From the NCBI GenBank assembly GCA_964500225.1, contig CAZCOA010000005.1, forward strand, positions 41,879 to 105,878: a stretch of DNA of 64,000 bases, in the 5' to 3' direction. Under the pieces are notes generated by a model. It made no database searches, was not told the DNA's origin, and saw nothing but the letters and a program-made list of their open reading frames with translations. Below, piece by piece: positions 33,607 to 42,688 of the stretch. Position numbers and translations under genes: made by a program. The DNA is from JAAYDY01 sp964500225. GTDB lineage: Bacteria > Planctomycetota > Phycisphaerae > FEN-1346 > JAACEH01. Positions within the stretch are counted from its first letter, which is position 1. Each line of letters starts with the position of its first letter.

Positions 33607-34410
33607 ATGGCCAATCGCATCGAACAGGCATTCGAGGAACTTCGACGTTCGGGCCGGAAAGCCTTGATGCCGTTTCTGACGGCCGGCGATCCCGACCTGG
33701 CGACTACGGCGGCACTGATTCGCGAGATGGTGTCGCGCGGCGCCTCGCTCATCGAGCTGGGCCTGCCCTACAGCGACCCCGTGGCCGACGGGCCGACCAT
33801 CCAAGCGTCGTACACCCGGGCACTGGACGGCGGCACGACACTCGACGGCATCTTCGCGATGGTCCGCCAACTGCGACAGGACTGCCAGGCCCCGATTTCG
33901 GCAATGGGCAGTTTCTCGCTCGTCACGCGTCGCGGCATGGACCGGTTTCTCGACGACGCCCAGGCGGCAGGCATCGACGGCCTGATCATTCCCGACCTGC
34001 CGCTGGAGGAGTGCGACGCCATGGCTGCCGGGGCAGCCCGTCGCGGCCTGTCGCACATCATGCTCGTGGCGCCAACATCGCCGTGGGAGCGTGCCGCCCG
34101 TATTGCCCGCCGGTCCACCGGCTTCCTTTACTATGTCAGCGTCGCGGGCATCACCGGTGAACGCAAAGAGCTGCCTGCGGATATCGTGTGTCACGTCGAA
34201 CGGTTGCGGCAGGAAACGAAGGTGCCTGTCTGTGTCGGCTTCGGCATCTCGCGGCCGGAGCACGTGCGCCAGGTGACGGCCGTGGCCGACGGCGCCATTG
34301 TCGGCAGCGCCATTGTCCGCCGCATCGGCGACCTGGCCGGCCGCCCCACGGCCGAGGTGGTCCGCTGCATCGGCGACTACGTGGCGGAACTCGTGGCCGC
34401 CCTGCCCTGA
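33607..34410 (+). CDS. trpA: Tryptophan synthase alpha chain
   Basis: The 267-residue barrel protein cleaves indole-3-glycerol phosphate to indole, which passes to TrpB. It keeps the catalytic glutamate and aspartate in LIELGLPYSDPVADGP. The phosphate-binding region (GFGISRPEHVRQV, then DGAIVGSAIV) is also present. The six-base gap to trpB is usual for this pair. It is convergent with the pilus locus. Confidence 0.96.
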   Translation: MANRIEQAFEELRRSGRKALMPFLTAGDPDLATTAALIREMVSRGASLIELGLPYSDPVADGPTIQASYTRALDGGTTLDGIFAMVRQLRQDCQAPISAMGSFSLVTRRGMDRFLDDAQAAGIDGLIIPDLPLEECDAMAAGAARRGLSHIMLVAPTSPWERAARIARRSTGFLYYVSVAGITGERKELPADIVCHVERLRQETKVPVCVGFGISRPEHVRQVTAVADGAIVGSAIVRRIGDLAGRPTAEVVRCIGDYVAELVAALP

Positions 34411-34480
34411 CGGCGCAGCATTTGCCAGGGATTAAACGCCCCGACGACCCGATCAGCCATGACAAACGGCTGGTATGGAA

Positions 34481-34514
34481 TTGGAGGGCGGTCCCCTCGG
34501 AACCCGCCCTCCAA
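34481..34514. terminator. Hairpin between convergent trpA and the pilus operon
   Basis: An 11-bp stem TTGGAGGGCGG/CCGCCCTCCAA (34481-34491 with 34504-34514) lies between the two stops. It has no clear T run on either side, so it could end both transcripts only weakly. Confidence 0.5.
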
Positions 34515-34571
34515 AGCGAGCACACCCCTCCAGACATTGCCCGCATTCTAACGTGACACGGCGCGTGCGGC

Positions 34572-35795
34572 CTATTTCGCCAGGATCTTGCCGATATTGA
34601 ACATCGGCAGCAGCAGCGCCATGGCGATGCCGCCCACAAACAAGCCCATGAACGCGATCATCGCCGGTTCGAGCATTGTGGTCATCTTCTTGATCGAGTC
34701 CTTCAGGTCGCGGTCGCAGAAACCGCACACCTTCAGCAGCACGGCGCCTAGACGCCCGGACTTCTCGCCGGCAAACACCATCTGCGACGTCGTGATCGGT
34801 ATCAGCGACGTGCAGAAGAACTGGTCCGACAGGGTCTCGCCCTGGCTGACCTTCTCGACGGCCCGGGTGAACACCTCCTGAAAATGTACGTTGGTCGCCG
34901 TCTGGCGCGCGATTTCCAGGGCCTCGATCACCGGCACGCCGGCGGTTATCATGGTGCCCAAGGCGCGGAACGACCTGGCAATATACACCTTCAAGCAGAT
35001 ATCCCGGATGGCCGGCAGGCGGATCTTCAACGTGTCCAGCAAGCGACGACCGACCGGCTGCATAAAGAAGACGATCGCACCGGCCGTCACCAGGACGATC
35101 GTGATGACCAGGGGCAGCCAGTGGGCCGTGCAGAAGTTGCTGACTGCCATCAGAATACGGGTCGGCGCCGGCAGGACGGCGTTCTTGTTGTTGTAGATGG
35201 CAGTGAACCTGGGCAGCACGAAGGCCATCAGAACCACCACGACGACCACCGCTAGGCCGGCCATAAACATGGGATAGGCCATGGCGCCTTTGATGCGGCG
35301 GCGCGTTTCCTCGGCCTCGACCAGGTAGTCGGCTACGTTGGTCAGCATCAGACCCAGGTTGCCCGACGATTCGCCGGCCCGCACCAGACTGACGAACATG
35401 CTGTTGAACTGCTTGGGATGCTTCGCCAGCGCATCGCTCAGGGCCTGTCCGGCCTCGACGTCGGCGGCCACCGACATCAGAATATCGCGGAACGTGGGGT
35501 TCGACGCCTGCTGCCCAAGCGACTCCAACGCCTCGGCCAACGGCACCCCCGTGTCGATCATTACGGCCAACTGGTTGGCGAAGTAAACCACATCGCTGGA
35601 TTTCACACGCGGCTTGCCGATCTGGATTCGCGTCAGGGCACCCAGGCCGCCGGTCTCAGCGCGCAGTGACACCGACTGGACCGTGAGCCCCTGCTGACGC
35701 AGACGGCGAATAGCATCTTCCTGGTCCGACGCCGTCATCACGCCCGATGTGGCGGCTCCCCGAGAATCCCTGGCTCGATAGGCGAACTGCGCCAT
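34572..35795 (-). CDS. Type IV pilus/type II secretion inner-membrane protein (PilC/GspF family)
   Basis: The 407-residue protein has two copies of the GspF domain with three membrane segments (about residues 205-230, 255-280 and 375-400). Family features include VKSSDVVYFANQLAVMIDTG, LVRAGESSGNLG and the closing GGIAMALLLPMFNI. It forms the inner-membrane platform that the ATPase turns. I use the ATG at 35795, with AGGAG upstream; a TTG three codons earlier is possible. It is the last gene of the pilus operon. Confidence 0.94.
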   Translation of the reverse strand: MAQFAYRARDSRGAATSGVMTASDQEDAIRRLRQQGLTVQSVSLRAETGGLGALTRIQIGKPRVKSSDVVYFANQLAVMIDTGVPLAEALESLGQQASNPTFRDILMSVAADVEAGQALSDALAKHPKQFNSMFVSLVRAGESSGNLGLMLTNVADYLVEAEETRRRIKGAMAYPMFMAGLAVVVVVVLMAFVLPRFTAIYNNKNAVLPAPTRILMAVSNFCTAHWLPLVITIVLVTAGAIVFFMQPVGRRLLDTLKIRLPAIRDICLKVYIARSFRALGTMITAGVPVIEALEIARQTATNVHFQEVFTRAVEKVSQGETLSDQFFCTSLIPITTSQMVFAGEKSGRLGAVLLKVCGFCDRDLKDSIKKMTTMLEPAMIAFMGLFVGGIAMALLLPMFNIGKILAK

Positions 35796-35828
35796 AGCCT
35801 CCAACTCCTGCTACATCGTTGCACCCGT

Positions 35829-37541
35829 TCAGCGGCCGTCGCTGATGCGGATCACCTCTTCCAAGGTCGTGATGCCCGCACGAACCTTCTTCATGCCGTC
35901 GGCACGCAGCGTCACCATGTTGCCGGCCAGGGCTGCCTTGCGAATCTCCTCCAGCGGCGCCCCGTGGACGACCAGATCGCGGATTTCGTCGGTCATCACC
36001 ATCAACTCATAGACGCCGATGCGCCCCTGGAAACCGGTGTTGCGGCACTTGGCACATCCTTTGCCCCGGTAGAACACGTCGATGCCGTCGATCTTCGATC
36101 CCGCCAATCGCCGAAGGTGCAGCGGCGGGCTATAGGTCTCCTTGCAGTGCGTGCAAATCTTCCGCACCAGCCGCTGGGCCAGTACGCCCACCACACTGGC
36201 CGAGACCAAGTACGGCTCGACGCCGATGTTCTGCAACCGCGTGATCGCCGCCGCCGCGTCGTTCGTGTGCAACGTCGAGATCACCAGGTGCCCTGTCAGC
36301 GCCGCCTGCACGGCGATTCTGGCCGTCTCCTCGTCCCGAATTTCACCCACCATGATGATGTCGGGATCCTGTCGCAGAAGGCTCCTCAGCGCCACCGAAA
36401 ACGTGAACCCAATCCGCTCGTTCGTCTGGAACTGGTTGATCCCGCGCAAATTGAACTCGATCGGGTCTTCGACCGTCGAGATGTTGACTTCCGGGCTGTT
36501 CAACTCGTTCAAGACGCTGTACAGCGTGGTGCTCTTGCCGCTGCCGGTCGGCCCGGTCACCAGGAGAATGCCGTTCGGACTGGCGATCAGCTTCTTGAAT
36601 TCTTCCAGCATGTCGAATTCGAAGCCGAGCTTCTCCAGGTTGACCATCATGTTCCGGTTGTCGAAAATGCGGATCACGACCTTCTCGCCGTTCGGTCCCG
36701 GCAGCGTACTGACGCGCAGGTCGATGGGTCGCCCCTGCATCATCACGTGAATGCCGCCGTCCTGGGGCAGACGCCGCTCGGAGATGTCGAGCTGACTCAT
36801 GATCTTGATTCGGCTCACGATGGACGCGTGCATCCGGTGCGGCGGGCGGAACGCCTCGTGCAGCATCCCGTCCACGCGGTACCGCACGCGAGTCATGTTG
36901 TCGTCCGGCTCAATGTGAATGTCCGAGGCGTTCTGGCGCACCGCGTCGAAAATCAGGTAGTTCACCAGCTTGACGACCGGCGAATGCTCGCCGGCATCTT
37001 CCACGTTGGCGATGTCCTCCACCTGCGATTCGATCAGCTCGAAGTCCTTGGCGTTGATGTCCTCGATGATCTCGTCGATGACGAACACGTTCGCCGAGCT
37101 GACGTAGCTTTGCAGGGTATTAACGATATCCTGTGCCGACGCGGCCACCACCTGGATCTCCAGGCCGCTGATTTGCGCCATCTCGTCGATCAGGAACATG
37201 TTCGACGGCTCGGCCATGGCCACCGTCAGCACGTTGCGCACCTTGAACAGCGGCAGCACGCGATGTCGGTCCAGGAACTCCCGTGGCAACGTGTCGATGA
37301 CCGAGGCATCCACCAGCCGCGGATTGATCTTGGCGTACGGCACGCCATAGTTGCCGGCCAGGGCCCGGATGATATCGTCTTCGGAGCAGAAGCCCATGGA
37401 TACGAGGACTTCCCCGAGCAGTTTCTTGCCGCCCGACTGCTTCTGCTGAACGAGGGCCTCGTCCAATTGCTCTTTGGATATCACGCCCTGTTCGAGCAGC
37501 ACATCTCCGAGCCTGATCTTCTCGCCTGTCTGCGCCACCAT
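35829..37541 (-). CDS. Type IV pilus/type II secretion assembly ATPase (PilB/GspE family)
   Basis: The 570-residue ATPase starts with two GspE N-terminal domains (KIRLGDVLLEQGVI and further repeats). The core carries Walker A GPTGSGKST, Walker B PDIIMVGEIRDEET and the four-cysteine zinc site (CTHC and CAKC). It powers pilin or pseudopilin assembly from the cytosolic face. The ATG at 37541 has AGGA upstream; an ATG six codons earlier overlaps the STAS stop by eight bases and is equally possible. There is no retraction ATPase (PilT) in the window. Confidence 0.95.
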   Translation of the reverse strand: MVAQTGEKIRLGDVLLEQGVISKEQLDEALVQQKQSGGKKLLGEVLVSMGFCSEDDIIRALAGNYGVPYAKINPRLVDASVIDTLPREFLDRHRVLPLFKVRNVLTVAMAEPSNMFLIDEMAQISGLEIQVVAASAQDIVNTLQSYVSSANVFVIDEIIEDINAKDFELIESQVEDIANVEDAGEHSPVVKLVNYLIFDAVRQNASDIHIEPDDNMTRVRYRVDGMLHEAFRPPHRMHASIVSRIKIMSQLDISERRLPQDGGIHVMMQGRPIDLRVSTLPGPNGEKVVIRIFDNRNMMVNLEKLGFEFDMLEEFKKLIASPNGILLVTGPTGSGKSTTLYSVLNELNSPEVNISTVEDPIEFNLRGINQFQTNERIGFTFSVALRSLLRQDPDIIMVGEIRDEETARIAVQAALTGHLVISTLHTNDAAAAITRLQNIGVEPYLVSASVVGVLAQRLVRKICTHCKETYSPPLHLRRLAGSKIDGIDVFYRGKGCAKCRNTGFQGRIGVYELMVMTDEIRDLVVHGAPLEEIRKAALAGNMVTLRADGMKKVRAGITTLEEVIRISDGR

Positions 37542-37551
37542 GGAACCGTTC

Positions 37552-37887
37552 CTACTCATAGGACTTCATGGCTTCGGTCAGTTCGCCGAAGACCTCAAAT
37601 TTGCGGTCAAAACGTGTCAACTCGAAGATCTTAGCGCACGTCTCGTCAAGGCCGCACACTTTGACCAAGCCTGTGCGGCTCTCCACCTCGTCGCGGAACC
37701 AGAGCAACGCCTCCAGCGCCGCCGAGTCCATGCTGACGGTCTTCTCGAAGTCGAGGATGAACCACTGCTGCTCGCCGGCCAGATGCTCCTCGGCCACGCG
37801 GCGGAATTGGCTCACCGTGTCGCCCGAAAACTCCGACTCGATGCTGATGACCGTCACATCGCCGTATTTTTCCGCGGTGGTTGTCAT
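37552..37887 (-). CDS. STAS-domain protein within the pilus operon
   Basis: The 111-residue protein is a STAS domain (VTVISIESEFSGDTV, then DFEKTVSMDSAALEALLWF). Its ATG overlaps the stop of the HD-GYP gene as ATGA, and its end overlaps or abuts the ATPase gene. The second serine of the SMDS loop could be a phosphorylation site. It resembles antisigma-antagonist-like adaptors, but no RsbW-type kinase is next to it. Its target is unknown; it may link the regulators to the ATPase. Confidence 0.82.
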   Translation of the reverse strand: MTTTAEKYGDVTVISIESEFSGDTVSQFRRVAEEHLAGEQQWFILDFEKTVSMDSAALEALLWFRDEVESRTGLVKVCGLDETCAKIFELTRFDRKFEVFGELTEAMKSYE

Positions 37888-39554
37888 GGCAACCCTTTCC
37901 ATTGAAGGCCCGCGCGCGGGCTCAGCGGCAGTTCGCCGCTCTGTGTCGGCACGCTGTCCAGCACCTCCGTCAGGCCGATGTCCATCAGGGCGTCCACGCA
38001 TCGCACGTCAAACTGCGTGCCCGTGCAACGCACGATCTCGTTCTCCACCTTTTCCCGGGGCATCGCCGGCCGGTACACGCGGTGCGATGTCATCGCGTCC
38101 AGCGAATCCGCCAGGCCGATGATGCGTCCCTCCAGCGGCACGCCTTCGCCGCCCAGCCCATTCGGATATCCACGCCCGTCCAAACGCTCGTGATGGTGCA
38201 GTACGCCGGGAATCACGTCTTCCAATTCTCGCACGCCGGCCAGAATCTTCGCGCCGATCAGCGGGTGCCGTTTCATCACGTCGTATTCATGCGGCTCCAG
38301 GCGGCCGTTCTTCAGCAGGATCGCCTCCGGAATGCCGATCTTCCCGATGTCGTGCAGCAACCCGGCCAGGTACACCCGCTCCACAAACTCTCCGTCCAGC
38401 CCCATGCGCTCCGCAATCCGACGCGAAATCCATGCCACGCGTTCGCTATGACCACACGTGTACTGGTCCTTCGCATCGATGCTCGACACCAGGGCTCGCA
38501 CCGTGCCCAGCATCAACTGATGCAGGTTGTCATACAGGTGCGAGTTTTCGACGAAGACGGCAATCGTTCCCGTGACCGACGACACCAGCTTGACATCGGT
38601 CGAAAAGAACTCGCCTTGGTCGAGCTTGTTGAATGCCGCCAGAATGCCGTACAGCTTGTTGCCCTGCCGCATCGGCACCAGAACCATGTTGTTCACACCG
38701 GGGACCACAACGCGGAGGTCGGCGCTCGCGCGGCAATCGTTCGCAATGATTGCCTCGCGACCGTCCATTAGGTCGCGCTCGAAATGATGGTACAATCGCA
38801 GCAACCCCTCAGTGTCCAGCGACACATCGCCGACAGTGACAACGCGCGGTTCGTTTCCGTGCTCGTGTGAATCGCGGAACAGCGCGGCCAGCCCCTCGAT
38901 CTCCAGAAACTCCAGCATTTCGGAACATAGCGCCTGGAAAAACGCCTCTGACGGCTGCGACACGCGGATCTTCGAAGCGATCCGCTGATATAGCGTGATT
39001 TCCTCGTAACTCTCGGACAGCTTCGCTCCGACCGACACCACCTCTTCTTCGGCGTCGATCCGCTTGATGCGTTCGCCGCCGAATTGAGCAAGCAGCCTCG
39101 CAACGGTCGCCAGGGCGTCGTCGTCCATGGGCCGCTCGCCGCGAAGCCGTCGGCGAGCCTCTTCCCGGGGACAGCCGCCGTGTTCCGCCAACCACTCGAC
39201 CGCGCAGTCCGTCGTGCCGTCTGCCCCGAGAACCGCCGCGGCCACCACAAACACGGGGCGGCTTCGGCGAAACACCGGCACCGCCACGAGCCGCAGCCCG
39301 TCCCCAAAAACCGCCTGCTGCGGGCAACCGGTCGCAAACGCCCTTCGTACACGCTCGCACATCATGACGCGCAGCGGATCGGAGCCGACCACTAGCCCTG
39401 TCAGCATCGTCGAGAACCCGACCGGCATCCAGAATCGCAGCGACTCGTCCCAGACCGCAAACGCCAGGCCGGTCAGATCGGTCAGTTCCCGGCACCAGGA
39501 ATCGATGCTCTCTGTCGGCAGCGGTCTCTGTTCAGGCAACTTGAAGGTCGTCAC
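37884..39554 (-). CDS. HD-GYP domain protein, predicted cyclic-di-GMP phosphodiesterase, with PocR- and GAF-like sensory parts
   Basis: The 556-residue protein starts with a PocR-like sensory region (about residues 20-160). A coiled-coil linker and a GAF-like domain follow (about 200-345). The HD-GYP domain lies at about 355-530, with HSERVAWISRRIAERMG, HDIGKIGIP (H401, D402) and HHERLDGRGYP. HD-GYP proteins hydrolyse cyclic di-GMP, and the GYP signature is intact. The GTG at 39554 follows AAGGAG. The gene sits between a response regulator and a STAS gene inside the pilus operon, suggesting control of pilus assembly through cyclic di-GMP. The ligand of the sensory parts is unknown. Confidence 0.88.
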   Translation of the reverse strand: MTTFKLPEQRPLPTESIDSWCRELTDLTGLAFAVWDESLRFWMPVGFSTMLTGLVVGSDPLRVMMCERVRRAFATGCPQQAVFGDGLRLVAVPVFRRSRPVFVVAAAVLGADGTTDCAVEWLAEHGGCPREEARRRLRGERPMDDDALATVARLLAQFGGERIKRIDAEEEVVSVGAKLSESYEEITLYQRIASKIRVSQPSEAFFQALCSEMLEFLEIEGLAALFRDSHEHGNEPRVVTVGDVSLDTEGLLRLYHHFERDLMDGREAIIANDCRASADLRVVVPGVNNMVLVPMRQGNKLYGILAAFNKLDQGEFFSTDVKLVSSVTGTIAVFVENSHLYDNLHQLMLGTVRALVSSIDAKDQYTCGHSERVAWISRRIAERMGLDGEFVERVYLAGLLHDIGKIGIPEAILLKNGRLEPHEYDVMKRHPLIGAKILAGVRELEDVIPGVLHHHERLDGRGYPNGLGGEGVPLEGRIIGLADSLDAMTSHRVYRPAMPREKVENEIVRCTGTQFDVRCVDALMDIGLTEVLDSVPTQSGELPLSPRAGLQWKGLP

Positions 39555-39564
39555 TGGGCACTCC

Positions 39565-39951
39565 TTAGCAGACACCGGCCGGCTGTTCCATCAGTTCGTT
39601 GACGCGAGCCAGAAGCTCGCGCGGGCTAAACGGCTTGGTCATGATCATCCGGACATTGGTCCGGGCGGTCGCCTCGGCATCCACCTCGAAGCCTTTGGCC
39701 GTCAACAGGATGATCGGCAGATACCGCGTCTGTGGATCCTGGTAAAGTGCCGCTGCAAGCTCCAGTCCGCTCAGGACGGGCATCTGAAGGTCGCTGATCA
39801 GCAACTGCGGCCGTTCGCGGCGCACCAGCTCCAGCGCCTCGCGGCCGTCCATCGCCGTCACCACGTCGAATCCGCCGTTCTGCAACTTCAGTTGCACCAC
39901 GTGAATGATGTGGGCTTCGTCATCGGCAATCAGAATCTTCGCGCGTTCCAT
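39565..39951 (-). CDS. Single-domain response regulator
   Basis: The 128-residue protein is one CheY-like receiver domain: acidic pocket ADDEAH, phosphoacceptor D54 (SDLQMP), threonine in LLTAKG and lysine in TKPFSP. There is no output domain, so it must act by binding another protein. AGGAG precedes the ATG at 39951. It follows the histidine kinase gene and is its likely partner. Confidence 0.92.
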   Translation of the reverse strand: MERAKILIADDEAHIIHVVQLKLQNGGFDVVTAMDGREALELVRRERPQLLISDLQMPVLSGLELAAALYQDPQTRYLPIILLTAKGFEVDAEATARTNVRMIMTKPFSPRELLARVNELMEQPAGVC

Positions 39952-39978
39952 CGCATCTCCTCTCATGTGCTCCGCACA

Positions 39979-41418
39979 TTACTCGGCGACCGGCAATTGA
40001 AGTACAAACGTCGTTCCCTTGCCCACCTCCGACTCCACGGACACCTTGCCGTGGTGCAGCGTTTCGACAATCTCCTTGACCAGGGCCAGGCCCAGCCCGG
40101 TCCCTTTGGCCGCCCCCTTGTTGGCATGGACCCGGTAGAACTTCTGAAACAGCCGCGGCAGATCCTCCTTGGGAATCCCCAGGCCCGTGTCCACCACCTT
40201 CACCACGGCCATGCCGCCCGCCAGTTCACTCGACAAGCGGATGCTTCCGCCCTCCGGCGTGTACTTGATGGCGTTGGAGACCACGTTCAGAACCGCCTGA
40301 TACAACATGTCCCGGTCGCCGAACACCTGGTAGAACACCGGCGACAGTTCCGCCTCCAGCACCTGATGCTTCTCGGCCGCCTGCGGAGTCAACACATCGA
40401 CCACATTCTTCAGAATTCCAGTCAGCGCCAGGTTCTCTTTCTGGACCTTGATGACCCCCGCTTCGATGCGGCTAATGTTCAGGATGTTGTCGATCATGCG
40501 GCTCAGGCGGTCGCTCTCGCTGTCGATGATCTTGTAGAACTCGTTGCGCGTCTTGGAGTCTTCCGCCTCGCCCTCCACCAGCATCTCGACATACGCCCGG
40601 ATGCTTGACAGCGGCGTGCGCAGTTCGTGCGTCACCTTCGATACAAAGTCGTTCTTCATGCGGGCCATCTCCCGCTCCCGCGTCACGTCGTGCAGCACGA
40701 CCACCATCCCGGACAGTTCGTTGCTTTCGCCCTGCTCGCTGCGCACCGCGCTGACAGTGGCCTTGTAGATCCGCAGGTCGCCGTCCGTGCCGCGCTCGAT
40801 TTCGATGACTTTCCGCGGCGCCCGGTGCTCGCTCTGCCTGAGCTGGTCCATGGCCTGCGTCAGCGGCACGTCACCCGCCACTTCCGTCACCGGCATTCGC
40901 CGATCGGGATCGAACTTGAACTTCCACACGTCCTCGGCTGCGCCGTTGGCCAGCGTGACGTCTCCGAACGCGTTGGTCACCAGAACGGCATCGGAGATCG
41001 AGTTCAGCACGGCTTGCATATGCTGTTTGTCGGCATGTAGAATGCGAGTGCGAATCTGCTCTTCCCGCAACATCAGTTGCTGGGACTCCAGACGCTCACG
41101 AACGGCTTCCATAAACGCCTTCAGGGACGACAGCAGACGCGAGCCGCCGGTTGCCGGCAGGCTGCCGGCGTCGTCCAGGCGTCCGTCCCGGACCATCGCC
41201 TCCAGGTGCTCGGCGAGCCGGTCGGGAGCATCGGCAGCACACCACCTCGGGGCCACTCTTCCCAGAGCGGCCGAGCACAACGCCAGGAGAGACGCGCCGA
41301 CCACGACATTGAGGGAGAGCACGTGATCGGCGCGCAGGTTGGGCCACAGCACAAGGGCCACCGCCCCCAGTTCTCCCACCACAAGCACCGCGAGAATGAT
41401 GCACTGCCGCAATTTCAT
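39979..41418 (-). CDS. Membrane histidine kinase with PAS domain, in the pilus operon
   Basis: The 479-residue protein has two N-terminal membrane helices (about residues 5-25 and 33-55) with almost no external loop. A coiled coil and a PAS-type domain follow (ISDAVLVTNAFGDVTLANGAA). The kinase core has VTHELRTPLSS (H264), an N-box (NVVSNAIKYTPEG), DTGLGIP and GTGLGLALV. With little outside the membrane, the signal is probably cytosolic or from the membrane. The start is uncertain: I use the ATG at 41418, which has only a weak ribosome site; a TTG six codons earlier is possible. The receiver gene lies 27 bases downstream. Confidence 0.88.
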   Translation of the reverse strand: MKLRQCIILAVLVVGELGAVALVLWPNLRADHVLSLNVVVGASLLALCSAALGRVAPRWCAADAPDRLAEHLEAMVRDGRLDDAGSLPATGGSRLLSSLKAFMEAVRERLESQQLMLREEQIRTRILHADKQHMQAVLNSISDAVLVTNAFGDVTLANGAAEDVWKFKFDPDRRMPVTEVAGDVPLTQAMDQLRQSEHRAPRKVIEIERGTDGDLRIYKATVSAVRSEQGESNELSGMVVVLHDVTREREMARMKNDFVSKVTHELRTPLSSIRAYVEMLVEGEAEDSKTRNEFYKIIDSESDRLSRMIDNILNISRIEAGVIKVQKENLALTGILKNVVDVLTPQAAEKHQVLEAELSPVFYQVFGDRDMLYQAVLNVVSNAIKYTPEGGSIRLSSELAGGMAVVKVVDTGLGIPKEDLPRLFQKFYRVHANKGAAKGTGLGLALVKEIVETLHHGKVSVESEVGKGTTFVLQLPVAE

Positions 41419-41460
41419 CGCCCATGCACCGCCCAATTCGTCCCATCCCCCGCTTGCAGC

Positions 41461-42663
41461 TTAAAATCCGCGCCCCAACGTGAACGCCCCGGGATGGGTC
41501 GTTGCCATGGAACCGGTAGCGCCATTGCGTCGGGCCGCCTCGACCTGGCCGCCGTACTCGGCCCAGACCTCGTCTGCTTCTTTTTCACGGCCCAGCCGCT
41601 GAAGGGTCCGCGTCAGAGCCACGGCCACCAAGGTCGGCTGACTGGCGCCGTCCAGTGCCAGTCGCAGATTCTTTTCGGCCGCTTCCAGGTCGCCGCGCGT
41701 CATCTGAAGATAGCCCACCAGGGCCCGCGCATCGGCATGCGACGGATCCACCGCAAGCAGGTGCGTGGCCCGCTCCATGGCCGCGTCGTCGTCGTGCTGG
41801 AGCGCATAGACTTCGGCCAATCGGTAATTCCACATGGGGTTGGCCGGCTCCTTCGCACACAGTTTCGCGTACAAGGCTTCGGCCTTGGGGTAGTCCTCCA
41901 GTCGCACATAGCAGTCCGCCAGGGCTGCCCGCAGCGCCGTGCAATCACCCTTCTGCGATGCAATCATCTGTTCCAGCATGGGCGCAGCCTGTCCAGCCTG
42001 CCCGTCGGCCGCCAGGGCCAGGGCCAGACGCCGCCTGGTGTCCTCGTCGCCGCTGATACGTAGAATCCGTCGCAGCGACACAATCGCCTTCGCGTGCTGG
42101 CCTTTCAGCGTGTACAGATCTGCCAACGCACTCTGCACGCCGGCGTGCGACGTGAACCGGCCCTGCGCCGCTTCCAGCACTTCCAGCGCCCGGTCCGCCT
42201 CGCCCCGCTTGACATGCAGTTCCGCCAAACAGATCAGGTACTCCGGATCGTTCGGACCCAGCACGTAAGCCTTGGCCATGGCCTCGACGGCTGCTTCGAG
42301 GTTGTCGTCATGCTCGTCCAGCAAAGCCTTGGCGTACCACGCGTCGGGCGCGTTCGGGCTCGCATGCAGGGCCACTTCCAGGTAGCCGCGAGCCTCGTCG
42401 AACCGCTTCTCGTGCAGGGCCACCTTCGCGGCCAACAGGTACGCCGTTACCGGCGGCTCCGCCGTGGCCAGGACCTTCGCAAGCTGCTGCTTGCAATTGG
42501 CCATCTGCCCGGCCTTGTACTGCTCCAGGGCCAGTTGCAGATGCACCTTGTTGCGGGCAAGGACCCACCGCTGCTGTGCATTCTCGCGCGCCTCGCGCTG
42601 CGTCTGGCACCCGGCCGTCACCAGCATCAGGGCCCACACGACAATCCATGTCATTCGCTTCAT
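41461..42663 (-). CDS. TPR-repeat lipoprotein of the pilus operon (PilF/PilW-like)
   Basis: The 400-residue protein has a signal peptide with lipobox TAGC (C19) and about eight tetratricopeptide repeats (for example DAWYAKALLDEHDDNLEAAV and NYRLAEVYALQHDDDAAMER). Lipoproteins of this build often help secretins reach or assemble in the outer membrane. It lies 25 bases after the secretin gene, which fits that role. GGGAG precedes the ATG. The last 35 residues are Gly/Ala/Thr-rich and lack repeats. Confidence 0.82.
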   Translation of the reverse strand: MKRMTWIVVWALMLVTAGCQTQREARENAQQRWVLARNKVHLQLALEQYKAGQMANCKQQLAKVLATAEPPVTAYLLAAKVALHEKRFDEARGYLEVALHASPNAPDAWYAKALLDEHDDNLEAAVEAMAKAYVLGPNDPEYLICLAELHVKRGEADRALEVLEAAQGRFTSHAGVQSALADLYTLKGQHAKAIVSLRRILRISGDEDTRRRLALALAADGQAGQAAPMLEQMIASQKGDCTALRAALADCYVRLEDYPKAEALYAKLCAKEPANPMWNYRLAEVYALQHDDDAAMERATHLLAVDPSHADARALVGYLQMTRGDLEAAEKNLRLALDGASQPTLVAVALTRTLQRLGREKEADEVWAEYGGQVEAARRNGATGSMATTHPGAFTLGRGF

Positions 42664-42688
42664 CGTCGTTCTCCCTCAGAAGACGCAC